64,000 nucleotides of DNA from Acidobacteriota bacterium (GCA_020199775.1 JAIVJZ010000008.1:1-64000), one strand, 5' to 3'; shown: positions 14,984 through 24,177, numbered from the stretch's first letter. A program made the numbers and translations. Notes: generated by a model from the letters alone, not told the origin.

Positions 14984-17398
14984 TTATTTCGATTTGGCGG
15001 TTTCGGCGTACTCGTCCGCCTCGGGCGCGCCCGTCTGGTCGTCGTCGTCGTTGGCGTAGTAGCTCGAATAGTAGCCGGAGTAGTAGTAGTAGTTAGACGA
15101 TTCGAGTTTGACGTTGTTGAGGACGATGCCGTAGATGTGCGCCCCCACGTCGAGGAGTTGCTGCTTGGCGCGGCGCACCACGGCGCGCGACGAGCGGCCG
15201 CCGTGGACGACGAGCATCACGCCGTCAACCATCGTCGAAAGAATCGAGGCATCCGTGAAAGAGATCGCGGGCGGCGAGTCGATGATGATGTGCGTGAAGT
15301 TGTCGCTGAGCAGGGTGATCAGGCGACGCATCTCTTCCGAGCCTAAGAGTTCTGCGGAGTTCGGCGGGACGGGGCCGGAAGTGATGATCTTCAGGTTCGG
15401 CAGCTTGTCGTACTCCTGCACGATCCCGGCAATGTTCGTGTCGCCCGACAGGTAGTTCGTCACGCCGCGCGTGTTCGTCAATCCGAAGTGCGCGTGGATG
15501 CGCGGGCGACGCAGGTCGCAGTCGAGAATCAGGACTTCCGCGCCGGTCTGCGCGAGCATGACGGCGGTGTTGACGGCCGTGGTCGTCTTGCCCTCGGACG
15601 GCTGGCTCGACGTGACGAGGATGGTCTTCGGCGGTTGCCCGGCGGACGAGAGCAGCAGCGCCGTGCGCAGGTGGCGGTAAGCCTCCGCGACGGGCGAACG
15701 CTGCTCTTCGATGAGCGCGAGCGCGTTGGCCGACGGGTCGCCCGCGTCCGCCGTGGCGAGCGCGCCGCGCGCCGGGAGCGCGAAGCGACGTTCGACGCGA
15801 GGGGCGGGGATCAAGCCCAGCGTCGGGAGGTGGATGTGCCGATCCACGTCTTCGATGGACTTGAGCGTGTCGTCGAGGTAGTCGAGCAGGAAGGCGAGGC
15901 CGATCCCTGCGGCCAGCGAGAGCAGGAGCGCGATCAGAATGTTACGCACGCGCGGCGGCCCGACGATCTCGGCGCGGCGGGCGGGCGTCGAGATGGTGAT
16001 GTTGTTGGGCACTTCCGCGCCCGTCACGTCAAACTCTTTCTTGCCCTGAATCGCCGTGTTGTAGAGTTGCTGCGTGGTCTCCAACTCCTGTTGGATGATG
16101 CCGAGTTCCATCTCCGAACGGCTCTGCCCCTTGGCCTGGCTGCGCGCCTGCGCGTTGGACTGCCTCAGCCCGTTCTCGCGATTCACCGCGGCATCGTAGC
16201 GCGACCTCATCGCGCTCACCACGTCTCTGGCCTGTTTGTTGAGCGAGACCTGAATCTGATCCTTCTGCCGATCAAGCTGTTTGACGGCAGGCCACTCCGG
16301 CTCATACTTGACGAGCAACGCCTGACGCTGCTCCTCGACGCTGCTCAGCTTATCGCGCAACTCCTGCACCGATTTGTTCTCCAGCACTTCCGGGATGGAG
16401 AACAAATCGGGCGCTTTCTGCGCCGCCTCGTAAGCGGCTTGCAATCTCTTGCGCTCGGCCTCGGCCTCCATCATCTGCGTGGTCGAGGTGGTCAGAATCG
16501 AGGCGGTCAGGTTCTCGCCCTGAATTTTGCCGAGAGGCAGCCCGCGGCTCGTGCGGAAGTTGATCACTTCCTGCTGCTTCTGCCGGATGGAGGCTTGCAG
16601 ATCGGTGATATTCCGCGCGAGTTGTTCGGCCGACTTGGTCGAGCCGGAGGTCTCGCGCTCGATGTTGTCTTGGATGAAGACGGCGGCGAGCGTATCGGCG
16701 ATCTTCATCGCGAGTTCGGGGTTGGTGTGTTGGTAGACGATCTTGACGAGGTTCGTGCGCTCGACCGGGTCAATGGTCAGATTGATACGCAGGGCATCTT
16801 CGTAGGCGAGCATCTTCGCGGTCTGCTCCGGCGTCAACTTGTCCGCCTCCGTCACGCTCGTCGGGGCGTCGTCAACCACTTCCAGCCCGCCCTCCTGCCC
16901 GGCGGCGGCGGGGGTCGCCCCCGGTTTCTGCCGCGAGAACATGCGGCGCACGGCGGTGAACAAACTCGGCCGCGCCTGACCGCCAATGAACGTCGGGTTG
17001 TTTTGCAAATTGAGCTCGAGGATCACTTTGCGATGGAGGCGCGGGTTCTCCAGCAGCGCGAGTTGCGTGCCCCAGTAGGCCGGGTCGTTCTGCGCGTTAA
17101 TGACGAACTCTTTCGTCTTCAGGAGATTCTTCGTCTTCTGCTCGATCTGGATGGTTGACTCGGCGCGGTAGATGGTCGGCAGGCGGTACATCTGGATCGC
17201 GACAAGCGACGTGACGACGACGAGCAGGCTCAGGATCAGCCACTTGCGTTTTAAGACTACGGAAAGGTATTCGCGCAGGTGTGTCGGCTCAGACAGTGAG
17301 TAAGTATTGTTCCCCTTTTCAGGCTGGATCAAATCACGCAACGGGCGGTCGAGATTCTGACCGGGAGTCAGCGGCAGCAAACGATTATCTTGAGACAT
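14984..17398 (-). CDS. wzc: Wzc-like polysaccharide co-polymerase with bacterial tyrosine kinase domain
   Basis: The product is 804 aa. The Wzz-type N-domain has a first transmembrane helix at about residues 53-73 (WLILSLLVVVTSLVAIQMY), then a long periplasmic coiled coil. A second helix at about 480-500 is IRNILIALLLSLAAGIGLAF-like. The cytoplasmic BY-kinase has Walker A TSSQPSEGKTTT near 600, Walker A' LILDCDLRRPR and Walker B IIIDSPPAISF. The tail carries a tyrosine cluster (NYYYYSGYYSSYY) as autophosphorylation sites. It controls polymer length and export. ATG at 17398 is preferred to the GTG at 17401, with AAAGG supplied by the upstream heptads. No wza is in the window. Confidence 0.93.
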   Translation of the reverse strand: MSQDNRLLPLTPGQNLDRPLRDLIQPEKGNNTYSLSEPTHLREYLSVVLKRKWLILSLLVVVTSLVAIQMYRLPTIYRAESTIQIEQKTKNLLKTKEFVINAQNDPAYWGTQLALLENPRLHRKVILELNLQNNPTFIGGQARPSLFTAVRRMFSRQKPGATPAAAGQEGGLEVVDDAPTSVTEADKLTPEQTAKMLAYEDALRINLTIDPVERTNLVKIVYQHTNPELAMKIADTLAAVFIQDNIERETSGSTKSAEQLARNITDLQASIRQKQQEVINFRTSRGLPLGKIQGENLTASILTTSTTQMMEAEAERKRLQAAYEAAQKAPDLFSIPEVLENKSVQELRDKLSSVEEQRQALLVKYEPEWPAVKQLDRQKDQIQVSLNKQARDVVSAMRSRYDAAVNRENGLRQSNAQARSQAKGQSRSEMELGIIQQELETTQQLYNTAIQGKKEFDVTGAEVPNNITISTPARRAEIVGPPRVRNILIALLLSLAAGIGLAFLLDYLDDTLKSIEDVDRHIHLPTLGLIPAPRVERRFALPARGALATADAGDPSANALALIEEQRSPVAEAYRHLRTALLLSSAGQPPKTILVTSSQPSEGKTTTAVNTAVMLAQTGAEVLILDCDLRRPRIHAHFGLTNTRGVTNYLSGDTNIAGIVQEYDKLPNLKIITSGPVPPNSAELLGSEEMRRLITLLSDNFTHIIIDSPPAISFTDASILSTMVDGVMLVVHGGRSSRAVVRRAKQQLLDVGAHIYGIVLNNVKLESSNYYYYSGYYSSYYANDDDDQTGAPEADEYAETAKSK

Positions 17399-17400
17399 CA

Positions 17401-17421
17401 CCTTTAACCTTTAACCTTTAA
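17401..17421 (-). repeat. Triplicated 7-bp repeat carrying the wzc ribosome binding site
   Basis: CCTTTAA occurs three times in tandem on the plus strand, reading TTAAAGG on the minus strand directly before the GTG ATG start of wzc. Each copy contains AAAGG, so three ribosome binding sites in tandem are possible, the second best spaced. It has the 7-bp period of the hairpin elements but no complementary arm. Confidence 0.7.
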
Positions 17422-17831
17422 AAAAATACCTCTAAACCAGTACTAATTTAGCAACACATGATAGCAGAGACCGGTGAAATGGTGAAAGACTCAAGGGGCT
17501 CATGGGGATCGCCTGAATCGGCCTGATGATATTAGCAAGACCTGACCCGCACGCAATGTCTCCGTTGCCACAGTGGCGGGCGGCAGGTGAAATCAGGCTC
17601 TAACCGCACCGGTATTCAACGCTTTCAGTATCCGTCCTGCGGTCGCCAGCACACGCCGGAGACTCGCCCAGCCACTCGTGCGTCCAGAACCGGCGGCAGA
17701 GCCATCAGCAGCGCCACCCGCGCCGCCCCGGCAACATCGCTGACTTCGTTTCCTCTCTGATGCCGACTTCGCTTCCTGTCCGAATTTAGACACTCCGCGT
17801 TCCGCCGGAATGTTGACGCCCGGCTTTTGCC
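17422..17831. other. 410-bp divergent intergenic region, no gene supported
   Basis: It lies between wzc (minus) and the sxtJ-like gene (plus), so both promoters should be here. A possible plus-strand pair is TTGACG (17813-17818), 17 bp, AATCAT (17836-17841). That would place transcription start after the GTG used for the sxtJ-like ORF. A low-complexity minus-strand frame of 82 codons (17593-17841) shows no protein-like features and was not called. Confidence 0.45.
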
Positions 17832-18329
17832 GTGCAATCATGCGATTTTTCGGCGTCGGAGGCTATTCATGAGATTAAAGTTATCGGAGCTTTGCCTGTC
17901 GGGGGTGCGTCCATCTCTCGTCAGTTAAGCACGCGCAAGCCTTCGTACCGCACCGAACGAGACTTCGGCTTGCTGGTCGGCAGTGTCTTTCTGGCGATAG
18001 GCGGTTGGTGGTTTTATCGCGGCAGATTTCCGACGCCTGCCTCTGCCCTGCTCATCACCGGCGCAACGCTCGCCCTTTTGGGCGCAATTTACCCGAAGGC
18101 GCTCGTCGTGCCGAATCGCCTCTGGATGGGGATGGCCGAAGGGATGGGATTCGTGATGACGCGGGTTATTTTGGGCGTCGTCTTTTTCCTCTTCGTCACA
18201 CCCATCGGTTTGCTCAGAAGATGTTTCGGCGGCGACCCGTTGGGGCGGCGCGCGGCGCGCGCGGAGTCTTACTGGAAGCCTTACACCGCGCGGCGCAGCG
18301 ACCCGAAGCACTACGAAAAGATGTATTAG
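17832..18329 (+). CDS. SxtJ-family membrane protein
   Basis: The product is up to 165 aa. Three hydrophobic segments are visible: FGLLVGSVFLAIGGWWFY, ALLITGATLALLGAIYP and VILGVVFFLFVTPIGLL. The C-terminus ending SYWKPYTARRSDPKHYEKMY is typical of the SxtJ family, which is found next to NodU/SxtI carbamoyltransferases and whose role is unknown. The first 35 or so residues lack family character, so the true start may be an internal TTG near 17898. It is followed after 15 bp by the sxtK-like gene and then the carbamoyltransferase. Confidence 0.8.
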   Translation: MQSCDFSASEAIHEIKVIGALPVGGASISRQLSTRKPSYRTERDFGLLVGSVFLAIGGWWFYRGRFPTPASALLITGATLALLGAIYPKALVVPNRLWMGMAEGMGFVMTRVILGVVFFLFVTPIGLLRRCFGGDPLGRRAARAESYWKPYTARRSDPKHYEKMY

Positions 18330-18344
18330 GAAGGTAATCGGTCG

Positions 18345-18503
18345 ATGTCGAAATCACAAGTTCTGCTACAGTTGTGGGAGTTGATGAAATACAACCGGAA
18401 GTACTGGTTACTGCCGATCATTATCGTCCTCGTGCTGACTGGACTGGCGCTCGCGTTTGCGCAAAGTTCCGCGCTCGCCCCCTTCCTTTATCCTTTATTC
18501 TAA
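18345..18503 (+). CDS. SxtK-like / DUF5989 small membrane protein
   Basis: The product is a 52-aa ORF with ATG at 18345 and TAA at 18501-18503, preceded by GGAAGG at a plausible distance. It begins MSKSQVLLQLWELMKYNRKYW. A single membrane helix (LLPIIIVLVLTGLALAFAQ) follows, and it ends SSALAPFLYPLF. The pattern of short amphipathic start, KYW-LLP, one helix and APF-x-Y-x-LF matches the tiny protein encoded between sxtJ and carbamoyltransferase genes (SxtK in the saxitoxin cluster, DUF5989 elsewhere). Position and spacing support it. Function is unknown; it is probably a membrane anchor or partner for the carbamoyltransferase. Confidence 0.85.
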   Translation: MSKSQVLLQLWELMKYNRKYWLLPIIIVLVLTGLALAFAQSSALAPFLYPLF

Positions 18504-18523
18504 ATCGCGCCGGGTAAATTGTT

Positions 18524-20446
18524 GTGACGAGCATACTGGGGATTTCGGCTTTCTATCACGACTCGGCCGCCTGTCTGGTGATTGACGGGGAGATCGTCGC
18601 CGCGGCACAGGAGGAGCGGTTCACGCGCCGCAAGCATGATCATCGCTTCCCGACAGAGGCCGTGCGCTACTGTCTGGCCGAAGCGGGGTTGACGGTTGAG
18701 ACGCTCGATCACGTCTCCTTCTACGATAAACCTCTCCTCAAGTTCGAACGCCTGCTTGAAACCTATCTGGACTACGCTCCCGCCGGTTTCTCTTCTTTCC
18801 TGAAAGCGATCCCTTTGTGGATGAAAGAGAAACTCTGGATGTCGGACTTGATCGGCACGGAGATGGCGAAGGTCGAAGGCATCGAAGACCGGAAAGATGC
18901 CGCGCGGCGCGCACGCGCGTTTCCCTGGCGAGTTCTGTTCGGCGATCATCACGAGAGCCACGCGGCGAGCGCCTTCTATCCTTCGCCATTTGAAGAAGCG
19001 GCCATTCTGACGCTCGACGGGGTCGGCGAATGGGCGACGAGTTCCATCGGCGTGGGGCGCGGCAATGAGATCACTCTCTTAAAAGAGTTGCGTTTCCCTG
19101 ACAGTCTGGGACTGCTCTACAGCGCGTTCACCTATTATACGGGCTTCAAGGTCAACAGCGGCGAATACAAAGTGATGGGACTCGCGCCTTACGGCGAACC
19201 GAAGTACGTCCCGCTCATCAAGGACAAACTCGTCGAGATACGCGACGACGGCAGCCTGCGCATGAATCACGAATACTTCGGCTACTCGCACAGTCTGAAA
19301 ATGACGAGCCGGGCGTTTGCGAAGTTGTTCGGCGACGCGCCGCGTAAACCGGAGTCGAAACTAACGCAGCGCGAGATGGATTTGGCGCGCAGCATTCAAG
19401 TCATCACCGAAGAGGTGATGTTGAAGATGGCCGCTTATGCTTACCGCGAGACGAAGGCGAAAAAACTTTGCATGGCGGGCGGCGTCGCCTTGAACTGCGT
19501 CGGCAACGGCAGAGTGTGGCGCGAAAGTCCTTTTGAAGACCTCTGGATTCAACCGGCCGCGGGTGACGCGGGCGGCGCGGCCGGGATCGCGCTCGCCGTC
19601 TGGCATCGTTATCTCGGTCAACCGCGCGTGAGTCCGGAGCGAGCCGGAACGTGGCGTTCGCCGCGTCACGCTAACGGCCGGATTCCGCCATACGCAGACG
19701 GCATGAAGGGTTCGTATTTAGGCCCCCGCCACACGGAAGAAGAGATCGAGACGTTTCTGCGCGCGCGCAACCTGCCTTACAAAAAATACCGGCGCGAGGA
19801 GTTGCCGTCGGCGGTTGCAGAGTTGTTGGCGAACGAGAAAATCGTCGGGGTACATCAGGGGCGGATGGAGTTTGGCCCGCGCTCGCTCGGGGGCCGCAGT
19901 ATCATCGGCGACGCGCGTTCGCCGCGCATGCAATCGATGATGAATCTGAAGATCAAGTACCGCGAGAGTTTTCGCCCCTTCGCGCCGAGCGTGCTGCGCG
20001 AACAGGTGGCCGAATGGTTCGACCTCGACGCCGATAGCCCTTACATGCTGCTCGTCGCCGACGTGATACAGCACCGCCGGCGCGAGGCGACGGAAGCCGA
20101 ACGCGCGGTCTGGGGCATCGAAAAACTCAACACCGTGCGCTCCGACATCCCCGCCGTCACGCATGTGGATTTTTCGGCGCGCATCCAGACCGTCAGGCGC
20201 GAGACCAACCCGCTCTACTGGGAGATCATCGAAGCCTTTCAACAAAAGACCGGCTGTCCCGTCCTCGTCAACACGAGTTTCAACGTGCGCGGCGAGCCCA
20301 TCGTCTGCACGCCCGAAGACAGTTATCGCTGTTTCATGCGCACGGAGATAGACGCGCTCGTGTTGGAAACCTGCCTGCTTTTGAAAGAGGAGCAGCCGAA
20401 ATTTGAGGAGTCGTCCGACTGGCGCGACGACTTCGCGCTGGATTAA
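18524..20446 (+). CDS. NodU/SxtI-family carbamoyltransferase
   Basis: The product is 640 aa from a GTG. The N-terminal Kae1/TobZ-like domain has ILGISAFYHDSAACLVIDG, the metal-binding HHESHAASAF and LDGVGEW. The C-terminal YrdC-like domain has HQGRMEFGPRSLGGRSIIGD and VNTSFNVRGEPIV. The family makes carbamoyl-adenylate from carbamoyl phosphate and ATP and transfers the carbamoyl group to a hydroxyl. Here the likely acceptor is a sugar of the surface glycan. The product has a typical length with no missing motif. A second, diverged copy is at 50635. Confidence 0.93.
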   Translation: MTSILGISAFYHDSAACLVIDGEIVAAAQEERFTRRKHDHRFPTEAVRYCLAEAGLTVETLDHVSFYDKPLLKFERLLETYLDYAPAGFSSFLKAIPLWMKEKLWMSDLIGTEMAKVEGIEDRKDAARRARAFPWRVLFGDHHESHAASAFYPSPFEEAAILTLDGVGEWATSSIGVGRGNEITLLKELRFPDSLGLLYSAFTYYTGFKVNSGEYKVMGLAPYGEPKYVPLIKDKLVEIRDDGSLRMNHEYFGYSHSLKMTSRAFAKLFGDAPRKPESKLTQREMDLARSIQVITEEVMLKMAAYAYRETKAKKLCMAGGVALNCVGNGRVWRESPFEDLWIQPAAGDAGGAAGIALAVWHRYLGQPRVSPERAGTWRSPRHANGRIPPYADGMKGSYLGPRHTEEEIETFLRARNLPYKKYRREELPSAVAELLANEKIVGVHQGRMEFGPRSLGGRSIIGDARSPRMQSMMNLKIKYRESFRPFAPSVLREQVAEWFDLDADSPYMLLVADVIQHRRREATEAERAVWGIEKLNTVRSDIPAVTHVDFSARIQTVRRETNPLYWEIIEAFQQKTGCPVLVNTSFNVRGEPIVCTPEDSYRCFMRTEIDALVLETCLLLKEEQPKFEESSDWRDDFALD

Positions 20447-20486
20447 GAGTCGGCCGGGTAGATATGCCGATGTGAGTTTAGGCGCT

Positions 20487-21332
20487 CTACCTGAACTCGG
20501 CGAATTCTTTCAACGCCTCTCGCCAGTGGGGCAGCGGCGCAAGGCCGATGGCTTCCGAGAGCAGGCAGCGCAGACGCGAGTTGCGCGGGCGGGGCGCGGG
20601 GCGTTGCAGCGAGTCCATCGGGACGCTTTCGATCTCGACCCCTTCGACTCCGGCCACCCGCACAGCCTCGCGCGCGAAGTCCAGAAAACTCGCGCCCGCT
20701 CCGCCGTTGACGACGTGATACGTGCCCGGCAGATCACGCCCGGCCAATTCGCGCAGGCGCGCCGCCAAGTGCGGCGCGTAGGTCGGCGTGCCGTAGGCGT
20801 CGCTGATGGCTTTCAGATGTTCGCCGCGCCGCGCGCGCGAGACGGCCGTGGCGAGAAAGTTTTTGCCGCCCGCGCCGAAAATCCAGCCCGTGCGGACGAC
20901 GACGGTGCGCGCCGCGGCGCGCTGCGCTCGCCGCTCGCCCTGTAGTTTGGCGAGGCCGTAGGCGCTCTGCGGTTCGGGGTCGTCGCGCTGCGTGTAGAAG
21001 CCTTCCTTGCCGCCGTCGAACACGTAATCGGTCGAGATCGTGACGAAAGACGCGCCCGCGAGACGGCTGTGCGCCGCCAGAATCTCGACCGCCTCGGCGT
21101 TAACGAGAAGCGCGCGTTCCGGGTTCAACTCGCAGCCGTCCACGTCCGTCCACGCCGCGCAGTTGACCACTGCTTCGGGGCGTTCGCGCTCGAACGTCCG
21201 GCGCACCGCGTCCGCGCTCGTGATGTCGAGGCTTTCGCGTTCGTGCGCGAACACCTCGTCGCCGCACGCCGCCGAGTGCGCGACGAGCGCGCGCCCGACC
21301 ATGCCGCCCGCCCCCGTGATCAAAATTTTCAC
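20487..21332 (-). CDS. rmlD: dTDP-4-dehydrorhamnose reductase
   Basis: The product is a 281-aa SDR from GTG at 21332, which overlaps the rmlB stop by 4 bp (GTGA). The longer open frame to 21458 is read from rmlB. VKILITGAGGMVGRALV binds NADPH. STDYVFDG and the Y-x-x-x-K in SAYGLAKLQGE are diagnostic of RmlD. It performs the last step of dTDP-L-rhamnose synthesis. The C-terminus is in normal position. It is cotranscribed and translationally coupled with rmlB. Confidence 0.93.
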   Translation of the reverse strand: MKILITGAGGMVGRALVAHSAACGDEVFAHERESLDITSADAVRRTFERERPEAVVNCAAWTDVDGCELNPERALLVNAEAVEILAAHSRLAGASFVTISTDYVFDGGKEGFYTQRDDPEPQSAYGLAKLQGERRAQRAAARTVVVRTGWIFGAGGKNFLATAVSRARRGEHLKAISDAYGTPTYAPHLAARLRELAGRDLPGTYHVVNGGAGASFLDFAREAVRVAGVEGVEIESVPMDSLQRPAPRPRNSRLRCLLSEAIGLAPLPHWREALKEFAEFR

Positions 21333-22360
21333 TTCGCGCCGACCTCCACGCCGTACTGGCGCGCGTAAAAATCGCGATACGCGCCGCCCCGCACGCGCGC
21401 GATCCATTCCGTGTTCTCCGCGTACCAGCGGATCGTCTTGGCGAGGCCGCTCTCCCAAGTCTCCAGGGGCTTCCAGCCGAGTTCGCGTTCGACCTTCGAC
21501 GGGTCAATCGCGTAACGCCGGTCGTGGCCGGGACGATCCTTGACGTGGCGAATCAACGAGGCGGGTTTGCCGAGCGCGCCCAGAATCGACTCGACCACTT
21601 CGAGGTTGCGCCTCTCGTTGCGCGCGCCGATATTGTAGACCGCGCCCGCCTCGCCGCGTTCGTACGCGAGCGCGACGGCGCGGCAGTGGTCTTCGACGTA
21701 AATCCAGTCGCGCACGTTGCGGCCATCGCCGTAGACCGGGATCGTCTCGTCGTGGAGCGCGTTCGAGAGCAGAAGCGGGATCAGCTTTTCGGGGAACTGG
21801 CGCGGGCCGTAGTTGTTGCCGCAACGCGTCGTCACTGTGTCGAGCCCGAACGTGTGACGCGCGGCACGCACCATGTGTTCGGCCGCCGCCTTCGACGCCG
21901 CATAGGGGCTGTTCGGCGCGTAGCCGGATTCTTCCGTGAAGAACGCGCCCTCGTCTTCGGGCAGACTCCCCATCACCTCGTCGGTCGAGATTTGCACGAA
22001 GCGGCGGACGCCGCGTTCGCGCGCCGCGTCGAGCAAAACTTGCGTGCCGAGGATGTTCGTGCGCAGGAAATCGTCGGCGCGTTCGATGCTGCGATCAACG
22101 TGCGACTCGGCGGCGAAGTTGAAGATCGCCTCCGTGCCCTCTTCCAGGGCGGCGCGCACCGCGTCGCGGTCGGCGATGTCGCCGCGCACGAAGCGGTGGC
22201 GCGCGGCGTCGTCGTCCAACCCGACGAGGTTGTCCGGATTGCCCGCGTAGGTGAGCGCGTCGAAGTTGGTGATTGCGGCGTCCGGCCAGCGCGCCAGAGC
22301 CAGCCGAACGAAGGCCGAGCCGATGAATCCCGCGCCGCCCGTGACGAAAAGTTTTTGCAT
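21329..22360 (-). CDS. rmlB: dTDP-glucose 4,6-dehydratase
   Basis: The product is 343 aa from ATG at 22360, where the Rossmann motif [16 protein letters not shown] begins at once. NFAAESHVDRSIE, QISTDEVMGSL (DE pair) and SPYAASKAAAEHMV (Y-x-x-x-K) are the active-site signatures. NYGPRQFPEKLIPL and RNVRDWIYVEDHC are typical of RmlB. It makes dTDP-4-keto-6-deoxyglucose. A strong promoter lies about 150 bp upstream. rmlA and an rmlC-like gene are not here but 35 kb away at 57.5-58.8 kb. Confidence 0.95.
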   Translation of the reverse strand: MQKLFVTGGAGFIGSAFVRLALARWPDAAITNFDALTYAGNPDNLVGLDDDAARHRFVRGDIADRDAVRAALEEGTEAIFNFAAESHVDRSIERADDFLRTNILGTQVLLDAARERGVRRFVQISTDEVMGSLPEDEGAFFTEESGYAPNSPYAASKAAAEHMVRAARHTFGLDTVTTRCGNNYGPRQFPEKLIPLLLSNALHDETIPVYGDGRNVRDWIYVEDHCRAVALAYERGEAGAVYNIGARNERRNLEVVESILGALGKPASLIRHVKDRPGHDRRYAIDPSKVERELGWKPLETWESGLAKTIRWYAENTEWIARVRGGAYRDFYARQYGVEVGAK

Positions 22361-22513
22361 GAAATGTTTCTGGCGGGGATGAAGTGACGCGCCGCCCGCC
22401 TGCGCGCCCGTCCAGCCCTCTCGAATTCGCACGCGCCGCGCGCCGGTAACAGCCTGACTTAAAATGTCCGGGCGAACGCTTCGCCGGAATGTGTTTGAGC
22501 GGTTGAGCGTCGG

Positions 22514-22543
22514 AGTATAGGTGCGCGCTCAAAACAGTGTCAA
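22514..22543 (-). promoter_or_regulatory. Sigma70-type promoter for rmlB-rmlD
   Basis: On the minus strand TTGACA (22543-22538), an 18-bp spacer and TATACT (22519-22514) lie about 150 bp upstream of rmlB. The -35 is perfect and the -10 is 5 of 6. A 5' leader of about 145 nt is implied. Confidence 0.65.
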
Positions 22544-22735
22544 GAATCGCGAAGGCGCGCGGGGCTGGTTTCCGGCGCGCCCGGCGCGGCATCCGGCCGC
22601 GGTAAGTTGCCGCCGGGAATATGGCCGCCGTCGGCCTCGCCGCACCCCGCGAACGATGATTTTAGGCGCGCGCGCGCGGCTGATGCGCGTCGCCGCAAAC
22701 GCTGCGCCCTTCCGTTTGAGACCCCTTTCAAACTA

Positions 22736-22762
22736 TTGACAGCCTCCAAAAATTAGTATAAA
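22736..22762 (+). promoter_or_regulatory. Sigma70-type promoter for the secreted beta-helix gene
   Basis: TTGACA (22736-22741), a 15-bp spacer and TATAAA (22757-22762). The spacer is short, but a one- or two-base shift (TAAAAG) gives a usual distance. The gene starts at 22938, so a leader of about 165 nt is implied. It contains a small hairpin, TGCCG/CGGCA around 22832-22855. Confidence 0.55.
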
Positions 22763-22937
22763 AGCTACGGGCTTCAAACATGAGGTTCAGACCGCGTATC
22801 CCGTGCTTTGATAATTCCCGAATGGTAAACGCTGCCGTCCTCGTAAGCGGCACACACGCAACCCCGCGACGTAACCGTCTTTGCAATGTCTTAACCCACA
22901 CCCATGAACAGCATATCCACGCTGAAGGAGAGTTCCC

Positions 22938-23876
22938 ATGAATAAAGGCCGCTTGACCCTCAATATTCTCACTACGATCACTTTCATTTTAGCCCTCGCC
23001 GCCATGACCCAGGCGCAGGCGACCCGCACCTGGGTGTCGGGCGTCGGCGACGACGTGAACCCGTGCAGCCGCACCGCTCCCTGCAAAACTTACGCGGGCG
23101 CGATCTCGAAGACCGCCAAAGACGGCGAGATCAGCACGCTCGATCCGGGCGGCTTCGGCACTCTGACGATCACCAAATCGATCACCGTGAACGGCGGCGG
23201 CGCCGGTCAGGGCTACGGCTCGGTGCTCTCCGCGCTCGCGCCGCAGGGCTTTCTCATCAACATCACCGATGCGGCGGACGTGCGCAAGACCGTGCGCCTG
23301 AACTGGCTCGACATCAACGGCGCGAGCAGCGGCACGGACGGCGTCCGCATGATCGCGGGCAACGTGCTCTACATCGAGAACACCAACATTGACGGCATGA
23401 CCGGAGACGGCGTGGATATCAATATGTCCGGCACGACCGTCGCCGAACTCTACATGAGGAATGTCTCCATCAGGAATTGTGTCGGGAACGGCGTCATCCT
23501 CAATAACAGTAGCACCGGTTCCGTGTCTGCCGCGCTCGAAAATGTTTCGATGAATACTAACGGCGATGGCTTTGAGGCAGCCTTGCGCTCAAATGCCGTC
23601 CTTCGTAACTGTGTCATTTCGAGCAGTGACGGCCCCGGCGGCGCCGGAGTCCGCGTCAGCGGCGCGACCTCCGTCGTGAATGTCGACTCCTGTAGCATCT
23701 CCTACAACTTGAGCGGTGTTCGGGTTGACAACGGCACGGCGCGCGTCTCCAACAGCGTCTTCACCAACAACGTTACCCAACTGCATCAGGTCAGCGGAAC
23801 TTTGAAGACGTATGGCACAAACCGCATCGACGGTTTTTCTAACGCAGGCGTGATCACCCCGGTATCACAGAGCTAA
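22938..23876 (+). CDS. Secreted right-handed parallel beta-helix protein
   Basis: The product is 312 aa. A Sec signal peptide covers residues 1-27 (LNILTTITFILALAAMTQAQA). The mature part starts TRTWVSGVGDDVNPCSRTAPCKTYAGA, a conserved opening in a family of extracytoplasmic beta-helix proteins of unknown role. The rest is Asn/Gly/Val-rich rungs (NVLYIENTNIDGMTGDGVDI, RNVSIRNCVGNGVILNNS) typical of pectin-lyase-like folds. GGAGAG precedes the ATG. It stands alone with its own promoter and a strong terminator. It could bind or cut a polysaccharide; no catalytic residues can be assigned. Confidence 0.85.
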   Translation: MNKGRLTLNILTTITFILALAAMTQAQATRTWVSGVGDDVNPCSRTAPCKTYAGAISKTAKDGEISTLDPGGFGTLTITKSITVNGGGAGQGYGSVLSALAPQGFLINITDAADVRKTVRLNWLDINGASSGTDGVRMIAGNVLYIENTNIDGMTGDGVDINMSGTTVAELYMRNVSIRNCVGNGVILNNSSTGSVSAALENVSMNTNGDGFEAALRSNAVLRNCVISSSDGPGGAGVRVSGATSVVNVDSCSISYNLSGVRVDNGTARVSNSVFTNNVTQLHQVSGTLKTYGTNRIDGFSNAGVITPVSQS

Positions 23877-23902
23877 CAGCTCCTTAAGATTTTCCTTTCG
23901 CA

Positions 23903-23941
23903 CCCCGCCCGCCTCTTTCCATGATGCGGGCGGGGTTTTTT
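23903..23941 (+). terminator. Rho-independent terminator of the beta-helix gene
   Basis: CCCCGCCCGC (23903-23912) and GCGGGCGGGG (23926-23935) form a perfect 10-bp stem with a 13-nt loop, followed by TTTTTT. It lies 26 bp after the stop codon. Confidence 0.92.
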
Positions 23942-24177
23942 CTTTCCCGCCCCGGCCAATCCTTTCAACCCTCGCCCGCGCGCGCAGGGCGCGTCTGCTC
24001 ACGGCGGCGCGGAGGGGTCGCTTGACGCTCGGAAGAGGGCATGGTTACATTGCATTCTTTTGAACTTCAGGCTTGTCATGAAAAACTCGATAATCGAAGC
24101 TGAAACCGCCGGCCGGCGGATGGAATCGTCATCCGAATGAAAGCGAGCAACTTGAACAACTTAAGAGGTGTAACATT

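Noticed and set aside
17593..17841. 82-codon minus-strand ORF in the wzc/sxtJ gap
   Set aside because: Its composition is Gly/Ala/Arg-rich with no domain or ribosome binding site; such frames are common by chance in GC-rich DNA.
17832..20446. Saxitoxin biosynthesis
   Set aside because: Only the SxtI/J/K-like genes are present. The toxin-defining polyketide synthase-like and amidinotransferase genes are absent, and the neighbourhood is glycan synthesis.
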